From: Scatophagus argus
Taxonomy: Eukaryota; Chordata; Actinopteri; Scatophagidae
Length of the DNA stretch: 64,000 bases
NCBI RefSeq assembly: GCF_020382885.2
Contig: NC_058501.1
Location: forward strand, 13,117,501-13,181,500
Reading direction: 5' to 3'
Shown: piece after piece, positions 10,921 to 22,580 of the stretch
Numbering within the stretch: the stretch's first letter is position 1
How the letters are laid out: each line of letters starts with the position of its first letter
Position numbers and translations under genes: made by a program
The notes under the pieces: generated by a model
Told to the model about the DNA's origin: nothing
Seen by the model: the letters and a program-made list of their open reading frames with translations, nothing else
Databases searched by the model: none

Positions 10921-13900
10921 TTAGCCATGAGTTGCAGGAGAGAACCTGGACGGTCTGAACTTCATCTCAGTGAAGGGAATGGAGGCATCTTTACCTTTCC
11001 AGTCTATCCAGACTATTCCCTGTATCAGGAACAGGAAAGTGGTAATATTTGATTAGTCACAGGAATATAAAAAGTGTTCAAAGTTCATTATTATATGCCC
11101 AGGTAGGGAAGTGAACTGAGACCTGATTATTACTGTTGATGCCATATAGACCATTGAGGTTGGCCTTGTAGCAGTTCTTGTACCACCAGCCTCCCATGTA
11201 GGCCCTGGCACAGTGGATTTCCATAATATCGGGGTCTTTATCCCAGGCTGAGAATGGACGGCCATTATGGTACCTCATAGAGTCACCTGACAGAGACATA
11301 CAATGACAATTAGGTAGGAATACTCAGCCATTTACTATATAATATAGTAAGTCTGATTTGTTGATAACTGAACTACAGCACTGTGCCTCTACAATCCTCT
11401 GACTCTTCTGTGATTACATGTTGCAACTTCTCACTTTGATCACAAATACTTTCTATATATACGAATACTCTATAGGCTACAATATGGTATAGAATTGACA
11501 ATTTAACATGCAATTACAACTCCATCTGGGAATTGAACCCTCTGACAATACCATGGATTTATTGATAAAGTATCAGGAAATATACCTGCAGTTCCAGTGT
11601 AACCAGATACTGTAAGAGTATAGTGCCTCTCCGAAGAAGCAATGGCAAAGTTGGCATAGTGAGCATAAGCGGTGTCATTTCCAGATCGCATATCCACTCT
11701 CAGGCTCACCGGGCCGACGCTGGTCAAGTTGTGAAGAAGCTCATTTCCTGATAGGGGTAAAATGAAGAGTGAACAGTTTAGGTTGATTTTTTTTTAAATC
11801 TATTCAAATGTGATGATAATAAGAACTTATTTCAATGGTACCGAGCCAGAAGTCTTCACTGAGGTTTCCAAATCCAGCGCTGTATTCATTCCAGGTCTTG
11901 TAGAAATCTGTCTTTCCATTCATCCTCCTCTGGAACACCTAAAGACACATCAAATTGTTGTCTAAACTAATTTTGCCATTTCTTCAGCTCATAGTTTGGA
12001 TGTGCCAGCAGCAGTTTGGCTCACCGTCCAGCCACCTCCATCGGTCTCCATGTCACAGTAGACTCTGACTGCTCGGCCCTCCTTTCCTTGTGGGTAGATA
12101 TCCACCTCTCCTGACTGCAGAGCTCCATTCAGCAGCTCCTGAGAGCACTCAGTAGGGAAGGGGAAACGTAGTTTGCCTGAAAGACGAAAAAAAAAGAATA
12201 ACTTGACTAACGATAATGTACTGATAAGGTGGATAAATTAGCAGGAACTGCATCAGATAAAATACAATACCTGTGATGAATTCTGTGGTGACAACAGATG
12301 TGTAGTGTCCATCTCTCTCGCCTTGTACCAGAACAATGTAACGTGACATTGGCAACAAGCCTGTAAGCTTATACTCTGTGACAGATCCATCCAGAATAAC
12401 CTCCTAACATATACACACAAAATCACTGAAAGTTAATATCTGAGGCAATTCTGTAAATGCTGGAGCTCTCTTTTCACTGTACATGCTAATGATGATGGAA
12501 TATTATTCACCTTTGTCACCTCTCCAGCCACCTGGTAGATCACTCTGTAGCTGTGATAAACAACAGTGGAAGTTCTCCATACTATCACTGCAGAGCGAGC
12601 ACCAACCTCACTGGCTTTAACCACTGAAAGACACAAAAATGCACAAACATGTAGTTCCCACACTAACTCTGTAGACTCTAGCAAGGAAAAAAATGCCCCA
12701 TGTCCCTTTATTTATTCCCTTCTCTACTCACCATTAGCTGTGGTAAATGTTGTTGAGATGGCCATACTCTGGAGGCTGTCCTTCTGACTCAGGACTTTGA
12801 CTGTGTACAGGGTTCCTCTCTGCAGGCCTCTCAGCTGGTGCTCCACTGAGTTTCCAGACAGCATCACCGTCACTGTCATATTAGGAGCTGTGGCAAGAAG
12901 GAGAATTAATAACATCCTGATCAGACATTAGTGCTTTGTAATTAGTGTTTAGGTTAAAGTTGCTACACTCACTCTTGGAGGACTCATAGCTGATGATGAA
13001 ACGGTCTACTTTGCCCAGACTGGGTGTCCATTTCAGCACAGCTCTCGTATCTGTCACATCGGAAACTTGCAGATGTGTTGGAGGGGCAGGCACTGCAGTC
13101 AAGACACAACCCATAGTGTGTTTATTGCTGCTTTCACATGCTAAGACAAAAAAAAGTAGCTGTACCTAAAAATACGTTTATCTAGCTGTGTACCTGTGGT
13201 GATGACGGATGTGAGGGCGTCACTCTGGGCTCTGCCTTGTGTAGCAGTTACAGTGATAATGTAGGAGGATCCAGTGGACAACTTGGACAGAACCACATAA
13301 GACTGGTGAGAGTCCACAGTCACATAGCGGCTCTCCCCTAACAGAATGACACATCACAAATGAACTAGTTAAGCAAATAGTACTGCTCAGTGAAAGATCC
13401 ACACTGACTGATGTTACACAGTAAAGGAACTTTGACCTTTGTGATGGTCAGCATTTGACAGACCTGTGACAATATTGATGTATGTGACCCTGAAGCCTGC
13501 AAACGTGGTCTTTGGTTTGGACCAGGAAACAGTGAGGGAAGACTCTGTTACATTACTGAAAACCATTTCTGTGGGTGGTTCAGGGCCTGGTAAAAAAAAA
13601 AGGAAAAGGACATTTTTATTGTCAAATACACACTAAATTTATTGCTGCCAATACTGACTGTGTCCCTGGAAGTAGTGGAGGAATTCTGCAACTAACAAAT
13701 GGAGTATAACTTTAATTACCTGTAACTGCAGTTACTCTGTGAATCTTTGATCTTCTCTCAGCTGCAGCACCATATATGTGCAGGACATAAGCTGTGTTTG
13801 GCCGAAGGTTACTGAACTCCACAGAGCGTACGTTGCCAGGGACCACCATAGAGATCCTCTTCATTTCAGCTTTGCCTCTAGATCCAATAATCTTGTCAGA

Positions 13901-16408
13901 GCTGGCAGTTGTGTTGGTGCTCTCGCTCTGTACCTGGACTTCAGTTGTGTTCTTAGCTGTGGAGGTCTTTTCTCCTTCAAGAGCTTCCTCCTCAAAGTCC
14001 TCATGGTCTTCCTCGTCACCCTCTGTCCGTGGCTCTCTTCTGATCACAGTGAAGTTCTTGAACATCCCTTGTGGTGCTGACCACATGACAATAAAGCTGT
14101 AGGAAGAGATGTTCACAACCTTTACAGAACCTAATCCAGACCCTCCTGTCCTCCTTGCACTTCCAGAGGCATAGATAGTTGTTTTGTTCTGCAGGACTGG
14201 AGCCTCGCCGGATGTAGCTGCAATGGTTGCATTCACTCTGTACTGATTCTTCTGTGTTACTTTCTCTTTTACAGTCTTGGCAGCTTCAGTGTTTCTATTG
14301 TCGACAGATTGCACAGTTGTAATTTCTACTTTGACTTTCTTGATGTGTTCATGTCCAGATGATTGAGTAACATTTTTCTCTGCCAGTGTGGACTGCTCCA
14401 AGGTCTCCTTCCCTGCTTTGGTTTTGTTTGTTCCCATGCCCTTGGACAGAATGGTCACAAGTTTAGATGTGCCATTAGATTTCTTAACGTTACTCTGAGT
14501 TACATTGGTTTGAGGTTCGTCTTTTAGTTGGTCAGATTTAGGATATATTTTAGCAGCAGCTCCCTCTTTAACTAGTTTAAGGTCAGTTTTTTGGAGCGCC
14601 TTTTTAGAAGTCAACACTGTTGTTTTGCCTTTGCGGGCCTCTTCTTGCTTTTTTCCCTCATGTTTCAGCAGAACTTGAGCAACAGTTGGGCGACTGGTCT
14701 TTGTGGCACTTGAAGAGTCTTTAGTACTAACTTTTTTAACAGAAGACTCTTGCTTTGATTGTATTTTAACAAGACCTGCTTTGGCACTAGTCGTCACTTT
14801 AGGTTTAGTGTCAGTCTGTTTAGCTTCAGACCCCTTCTTCTGCTCCTTCTTCTGGAATAGTGTTTGCTCTTCTGTGCCAGTTTTCTCCTGCATGTTACTC
14901 TTGTCTTTGTTCACCTGTGTGGTCACTGTTTCCACTGTGACCTTGACCTTTCCTTTGGCAGTTTCTGAAATTCCAAAGTACAGGTTACAAAATGTGAATT
15001 AAATTTGATATTAGTCAAAGTAAAAAAAAATACTTTCTCTCACTTTAAAATGTTATATCAGCCTTATTGCAATGCAGATTCTCACTTACGTTTATTACAC
15101 TCAGCTCCTTGTGCACACTTACTGCAGTCTGGACCCATAAATCCCCGTTGGCAGACACATTTCCCCTTCTGACATTCTCCATTGCCACTACAGTCACTGG
15201 GACAATTTGCAGAACATGGACCTGGGCAGCAACAAAAACAACCAAAATTACTCACTGGACTAATCTCTAATCTCTAATGATTCAACTTAAATAGAATAAC
15301 CTGATAAATATGACAAAATCATACACTTCTCTTTCAGGGAGGACATCTCTCTTTCCAGCCGGGCTACACGTTCTTTCAGAGCGGTCATCTCAGACTCACA
15401 TCCTCCAGAGCAGTCACCAGGCAACAAGCTGATCTTATGTGTCATCACTAGAGGAGCTCCAGGCTTCAGCTTCAACTCCTGCTCCTTGCTGTTGCTTGAG
15501 TCACAACCATCACTGATGACCACTTTGATTGGTTGTGTTGGGGCAGGCTTGTCTTTGGTGGTGGTGGTGGTGGTGGGAGCTTTGATTACAGCGGTCTGAT
15601 TGGTGGTGGATGTGACCTTATCTTTGTCGACTGAGGAACCACTGGTTGTAGCAGCCTTTGTTGGTGTTGACAGAACAGTTTGAGTAGTGGGGGTAACCTT
15701 CTCTTTGGAGTTCTTCACATCACTGGTGGAGGGAGATTTGGCTACAACAGTCACATTGACAGAGGCTGTGGGCTTGTTTTTGGTGGTTTTAGCACCACTG
15801 GCTGGAATAGACTTTGGGGATGTTGACTGAACATTTTGAACTACAGCGGGGGCAGGCTTGTCTTTGGCAGTCTTCTCATCACTGGCTGAAGGAGATTTCA
15901 TTGAAACAGTCTGATTGACGAAGGCTGCATTCTTGTCTTTGATAGTTTTAGTAGCACTGGCTGATGTAGACTTTGTTGATGCTGACTGAACATTTGGAGC
16001 TCCAGTGGGGAGAGGCTTGTCTTTGGAAGGCTTCACTTCACTGACTGAAGGGGATTTAGTTAAAACAGTTCGATTGACTGAGACTGTGTGCTTGTCTTTG
16101 TTGGTGATGTTGCCACCGGCTGGTGTGGCCTTAACTGCTGCTGAAGGAGTGGTTTGAATTACTACTGTGTTGGGCTTGCTTTTGGTGGTCACTGGAGTGG
16201 GTAAAACTGTCTGATTGACTGTATTTGGCTTTGGGGTTGGGCGAACAGTCTGTTTAGCGAGAGCAGCTGTGGTTTTTGGTTTTGACAGAGTGAAAACAAC
16301 ATTAGGTTTGGTCACATTGCTTCCTGTTGAGTTTCTTCTCTCATTGGTTGTGGATTGAAAGGAGGGAAATGGGGTGAGAAGGAGGAGAAGCCCCAGAGTA
16401 AACAGCAT
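10921..16408 (-). CDS. Tenascin-X-like extracellular matrix glycoprotein
   Basis: Fourteen coding exons (15325-16408, 15090-15221, 13720-14964, 13464-13586, 13194-13337, 12973-13092, 12732-12887, 12511-12623, 12271-12403, 12025-12176, 11842-11938, 11586-11747, 11123-11286, 10921-11019) sum to 1307 residues in frame. Order: signal peptide (MLFTLGLLLLLTPF); a Thr/Ser/Lys-rich region with tandem 53-residue repeats (about 103-289); the tenascin assembly segment (Cys pair at 333/337 and heptads, about 340-360); one EGF-like unit; a Lys/Thr-rich linker of about 290 residues; four fibronectin III domains; and a C-terminal fibrinogen-like domain (GGGWT, NLSEDFWLG, GGWWY). This domain order is diagnostic of tenascins, and linkage to C4 and cyp21a2 points to TNXB. 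It is much shorter than mammalian TNXB, which has 18 EGF and about 30 FN3 units. Orthology to tnxb is inferred from context. Confidence 0.85.
15542..16102 (-). repeat. Tandem 53-residue coding repeats in the tenascin N-terminal region
   Basis: Residues 103-155, 156-208, 209-260 and a shorter 261-289 align with one another. Each unit starts near K(D/N)K, has an N-glycosylation sequon (NRT, NQT, NVT, NQT), and the first three have a KSPS(V/A/T)S(D/E) core. The composition is Thr, Ser, Lys, Pro and Ala, with no Cys. Confidence 0.8.
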
Positions 16409-17746
16409 TTTGAGCCAGGAGCAGTAGCCAGAGAGAGTATTACCTTTGGTAGATCTGTATGTATGTTACTGTAAAATTATGAACTCCTTCCTCTATATTT
16501 CTATGACCACTTGTATAGGGGATTATGCCAGGTCTCTCCTGAAAATGAAAAAAATGAAAGACCTGAGTTATGACTGAGTCTAATGCATGACATTTTGTGC
16601 CAAATAATTTTTTTCAACTTTTTTTTTTCTATCCCAAGAAGGGCTTTGCTAAGCATACATGCTCTTTTTCAGTCAGCTTCACATTCACAGAGTTCCCATT
16701 CACACTTTGATGCTCCCTTAAACCCTCTACTGGCTATTACGTAGCTTCATTTGGAGCAATTTCAGGTTGCTCAAAGGTGACCTGACAGCAATGGCTAAAG
16801 CAAGGGTCTGTATTATTTCTACTCCTTCCTTCAAATGTGATGAGTCAGTGGAAATAAGAAACTGAAAAGAGAGTAAGCATAATCAAAACACTATCATTGA
16901 GCTGACACATCTTGAAAATGCACAAAATGAACAAAATGTTCAGAGAAAAGAAACAGATATTTTAAACCCTTTTTAAAGTGTCCACATTGGTACACTTTTT
17001 AAAGTGAAAGAAAATCAAATCTATAAAGAATCGCAGCAGTGTTCTAATCAGCCATAATAGTTAATTCAGTGGCTTTCCTGACCAAGTCAAATTTAAATTA
17101 GTTGATTTTGAACAGGAAGGAAGAAGGTTGAGTGGGAAGTCTAGGGAGTCTGCTGGGGAGACCAGAGGTAACAGAGCGTCACTGTATAGAAGTGTGGGAC
17201 ACTGTACGTCTTTCACTATACAGTTACATAATCTGCTGTACCAACAACTCGTAAAACCCCTAAAAGAAATACATCCAGGTTTAAATCTGTCAAAATCAAA
17301 TAAATCATCCAGCATATAAAGACACTAAGATGCTTTATTGCACAGTAAGACATTTCTAAATGTTGCGTGAGTTATTTGACTAGCTGACTGCGGAATTAAC
17401 TGAAATAATTGTCATTATACTTCTAAAATGGAAAATGTCATACTGCCACAAATTTTGAATGAAAAAATAAACCTAAGACAAATGAAGGTTAAATTGTTAA
17501 TGCTGCATTATGTGTGCGCACTAAAAAGTAGCTACATATTACTGTAACTATTTCAAGCCTTTGTGACAAAAACACATATATGTTATACAACAATGTGACT
17601 TTTTCCTCACAAATTTGCGCATTCAACCCCCTGAGAAACTATACACAATAAAAGAATATCAACTGACATCTAAGTGAGCTCCATTTGTTCAAAAGACTGC
17701 AGTTACCACTTTGATACCACAGTTATATGGAGAAAAATGAACTTAC

Positions 17747-17900
17747 CAGAATAATGATTTAATTCTTGGCTTTATCTCTTTCTTTGTGTTGCTCCCTCCA
17801 TCTGACAAGCTCACATAGACTTGCTGGATATGATCTTGGAGGAAAGAGGTGAGAGATAGGACCACCACTAGAAAGGACGAGAGTGACAAAGTGGGCTCCT
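17747..17900 (-). other. Probable 5' non-coding exon and promoter region of the tenascin gene
   Basis: On the minus strand a good donor (CTG|gtaagt) ends at 17747, with no start codon needed before the coding exon at 16408. About 150 bp further upstream the sequence CCTTAAGTAG (17899-17908) could act as a TATA-like element. The exact transcription start cannot be seen. The 1.3 kb between this exon and 16408 shows only AT-rich intron sequence. Confidence 0.4.
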
Positions 17901-17949
17901 ACTTAAGGACCCCCCCTCCCTGCTCACCTTCTCCACGCCTAGTGGTCCC

Positions 17950-20900
17950 ACTCTCTGAACCACCATGGAAAATATTTGTATAGGACTTACAAGAAGAGTG
18001 GCATTTTATACACAGTTGTGTATCAAATATGTTCTACAAATATGACTGCTCTTTTGTATTCTGTTTTTTTTTTTCATTTTTCTTTTTTATAATGTTTTGT
18101 GATGTTTCTATAATTTTTTACTGATAGACTTAACAATTCAGTGGATCCAATCCAAGGTAAATTCATTAAGTCACTGATTTTTAGTTAACACGTGAATTAT
18201 AAATTGATATCAACTTTCTTTTGTGTAATCTAATGTCTAATGTGATTAACCTTCTAGTAAACATTTTGAAATTGCAGCCTTGTTCTGAAACTGTTTACAG
18301 TACATGCTGTGTTCTTTCATGTGGAGTAACACAAAAATAGCCTGTATCTTTCAGTTTTACTGACTGCAGTTATTTCACTGTCTGCTCTATGTAACTTGAC
18401 TGATAGCAGACATTGCTAACACCTAGACACGGCTTTGAATGAATGAAGCTCTGGTCTGAGAATCATGATTCAGCTGGACTACATAACATAACACTGCAGG
18501 TATTCAGTGCTGACTCTGGGGGACAGGAACCTCTTGCTATATGAATTGGCTGTTTGTTGGAAGTAATGAGATGTAACTACGTGGGAGTTATGTAAGTGAC
18601 CAAATATCCACCAGATTTAAGGAATGCTCTGTGAAGGCTCTGAATCTCTGACCAAATGGCCACCCACCATCCCACCTTTTGTAAACCACATGAAAACAAG
18701 TATATCAAGGTCCTAGAGCAAACAGGCCGTAAGTGACATTTTCCTAATTTTACATGAGAGCAAAAACAAAAATTTATATCATCAGAGCTTTTTGTACATA
18801 TTTATACAATGATAATGTAAGATGCACTGACGTCAATAAGGGTCAGTTATTTGATTTTTAAAAAAAAATATTTGTTAATTACAATTTAGTTTTGTGTGTG
18901 AGCTCTTCCCCTGAACTGCAATAGGCTGTGATTTCAGTGTAATCACCCAATACAAGCCACAGTTAAATATATTTATGTTCTGTTAAATTTAGCGTCAGCA
19001 AATCCCGGAGGTACAGGAGGAAAAACAGATGTAAGATCAATGAAAACCTTTTCTTACAACTGACAAAACCTTTGACAAAGCTGACAAAACCCAAAATGCT
19101 TACTGAGATCAATGCAGTGATGTCTAATACATGGCTCTGTTATTTTTTTAAACTTGTTTAATCTATACATGATTGACAAACTACATTTAGATGTTCTAGT
19201 TACAAAGACAGCGAGCATATGAAACTCTGGCCAATGCTGAAGAAACAGCTCTCTCGCAGTCTTACTGTTACATGCTCACTCTCTCTACATATATACATTA
19301 CTCTGTGTGTGTATGTAAGAACCCACACAGTAAAAACATAGATATTTTTACCAGTAGATGTTTTAGTTGCCAATGCTTTGAGCTAACGTGGTTTTCTTGG
19401 CAAGTACGTCATGTTCTGATACTGAAGGATAACAGACCTACGGTGCGTTAATGCATCATCATTTGACAATAAATTGGCGAACACTGAGCCAGCACCATGC
19501 GACTCAGCAGCAAAAGGAGCTGCTCGCTGCCTGCTTTAAAGGTACTTGAATGGGTTGAACGTTCTCTCTCACATGATGTCTGATTTCAGACATACTGCAA
19601 GCATAAAATGATGAACTATTCAGCATTCACAAACCCGTAACATTTAAATCAGGTATTATAATATGTATTATAAGACATGATGGTGTGTCAGTGAGAGTGC
19701 ATGCACAATAATAGGAGCCTGAAACTGAAGCAGCAAAATGGAATTGAGCCATTACTGATTTGATTATTTAGACTTATGCGTTTCCTGCAATTGCATGTCA
19801 AAATATTTTCTGTGTAAATAAAAGCCTGTTCTTCTAATGGACCAAGTCACCCTGATATTGGTAAAAAGAAAGACTAATTGTGGCGTGGACTTCGGACTGG
19901 GTGGTCCCACTCCATCAGTGCCTCCATCTGCTGGCAGCCTCTAGGAACAGCTCTGCCTTCTACTCCAATCTTTTCTGCACCATAGACCACCCTCAAACCG
20001 CTGACCCTGTGTTGGCCTTTTGAAAAATGGCGAGAGGCACACCTAACAAAATACACCTGGTTCTATGAGCATATTTCACAATTCCCAAGCCAGTATCAGA
20101 ACTGATGATCAGGCATATATGGTGTGTCAGTGGAGGTGAGCATGCACTCATGGGACGTGTGTATTTTGCAGTAAATCAAGCAATCCAAAGATCTAAGAAA
20201 TATCCACGTAATATTCTTACTTTTTTTTGGCAAAATATTTGTATGTTGCACATTCTGAGCAATAGTCAGCTGTGACTACTCTTGATTCATTGTGATTCTC
20301 ATCATAAGCACAAGTCTGCCTTGCTTGGTTAAGACAAGCCATTGATTACCTTGAGAAGGCTACAGTAAAAAGACTGGCTTCTCAAATGTGCTGTTGCTGT
20401 TGGCTTCTGACGGGGCACTAAAGTAATCCCTAGATGAAAATGTGTGATGCTGAACCCTGCATATTTATTTTCCCCTTTATTGATTCAAATTTAATGAAAT
20501 GTCTAATGGGCAAAGGCTGAAACAGTGCGGGCATTGATCCGGCTGTGATTGAAGTGATGGTCAGTACTCCCATGTTGCTTACATTGGACCTGGCCTCACA
20601 GATTAGAATAATATAAGCACATAAGCCCTTGCTTGTTCCTTGCCTCTTTGCCCATGCCCCCCCACCCCAACTCCTGCTGCACTGCTCGCTCCCACTGCCC
20701 CTGGGTTTCCGCCTGTTGCCTCTCTCCGCATCACCAGTAAACTCAATGCATTTTTAAATTATATAATTACAGTGAGTATCTTCTGAAGCATGTTTCAGAA
20801 GATAAGTGGAACACATTTGTGAAGAGGACTATAAACTCTCTAAAGGTAGCTATTTTCCTTCTGAGGTGATGGTTGATTCAAATCCAGTAACTGCGTAACT

Positions 20901-21568
20901 TCAGGGGCAGGATTTGGCAAGTGAGCTAGTCAGTGTGAGTGCTGTTAAGCCTCTTCATGTGTATGTACTGTGTTACCGTGAAACCACTCCTCCTCCCCGT
21001 CCTCCTCTCCCCTCTTCCTCACCATGCAGATGTAAGGAGGGGGGGTAACTTTGAGGGGGCGGGGTTGTTGCGGTGAGTACAGAGACCCCTCTCAGATCCG
21101 TTACTGCCAGTAAAAGAAAAAAAAAAAAAACCTCCACACAAAAATATATATTCAGCAGGAAAGCTGAACTGAATCTGAAAACTGAATCATCACTATTTGC
21201 AAATACATCAAAGGGTGAATGTTTGTTTGCGGATGCACTCTTTTTTTTCTCTCTGTGTTTAATGCCATTTAAGCATCCATTCATTGCTTCAACCAGTTAT
21301 ACACATACAAAGGCTATTGCCAGACAACATTAGGAGCTTTTTTAAGCACTGGTAGTTGTATTGGACATAAAGAAATGATTAATGCTTACACTGTGAGTAG
21401 TACAATTTAGTAAAATGATTAATACTTAATATTATACTTCCATGATTATAAAAAGTAAAAAGGAGCTCTCAGATGACTGCGCATCTCATGGGAAACTACA
21501 ATAACTGAGCTACAGTAAAAAGAAAAGAGTGAAAGATTACATGTAACAGATCTGTCTGGCAGGCTGTT
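17950..21568. other. Intergenic between tenascin 5' end and C4 3' end
   Basis: This is 3.6 kb of AT-rich sequence without a recognisable coding exon. Open frames here are short and lack family similarity. A GC-rich patch at about 20985-21075 stands out and is described separately. The C4 3' UTR must lie at the right end, but no confident polyadenylation signal was picked. Confidence 0.5.
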
Positions 21569-22580
21569 TCACTGTCTGCAGCCATCGACCTTGTAGTCAT
21601 TTACAAATGTAGTAAACCCTCTGCAGGCAGCTTTACGCAAAGGTGTTCTACATTCTTTATCCAAAGGCTTTCTTTCAACCCAGGTGTTCGATTCCAGCAG
21701 ATACTGCATCCTGTACAAAGAGGGTGAGTGAAAAGAATGAGAATAAATCACTGTAAAATTATGCTTCCATTAATATGACTCTACTTACATTCCATTGGAG
21801 TCAGTTGTGAAACCATCTTTGCCCATGATGAGATACTGTGTTCCCAAGTCTAACGATTCTTTACAGTGACGCCTCTTAGCAAACACTCGAACAGAATTCT
21901 CATTCACGAGGGCATCACCATCTGGTAGACGAAAGGTTTTTCATTATGTTTATGATAGGTCTTCCACGCATCAACATAAAGGTCAGCGCTGCACCACCCG
22001 CTAAGACTTGTGGTTACAATTTACTTACGTGATCTGAGCACATCCTTTATATTCACTTGGTACAGCTCAAAGTTACTCTTCATGGAAACATTGATGACTT
22101 CAGCAATATATGCTGAAATAAAAAAAAAAAAAAACATTTCTCAACAGCAAACCATCTGAGAGGCTCTATTACATGACATTGGTATAGTGTAGCTATATGA
22201 AAGAATTTTTTGCAGTCAGATTATCATTAGATACTTTATACTTCAATGTCTTGTGTGCAGTACTCACCATAATCTACTGTAGGGAAGAAGCAAGCATGCT
22301 GTAAACGGTTATATAATGTGATTCTTCTTGATGTCCGCAATGCACTTTGCATTTTATGACAGGGTCCTAAGGAAAGATGAGCAAAATGCAATTTAATTAT
22401 TGACACAAACTTGAAGGGTAAAGCTACATTTATTATCAGGTTTTTGTCAGTATGGATCTTAGGAGTAATGGCCTACTCTCTGCACACTGGCACACATCCT
22501 CTGAACACAGTTTGGAGACCATCTTGCTTCTTTGGGGGGCAGAGTAGAACACGGTACACTTTGTTTCTGTAAGGAAAGCA
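21569..22580 (-). other. c4: C4 C-terminal NTR (C345C) module exons
   Basis: These exons encode Cys-rich pieces such as [22 protein letters not shown], the QYLIMGKDG segment and the terminus [20 protein letters not shown]. They match the netrin-like module at the end of the C4 gamma chain. Confidence 0.85.

Noticed and set aside
13778-15002. Plus-strand open frames across the tenascin linker
   Set aside because: Antisense shadows of the long Lys/Thr-rich tenascin exon.
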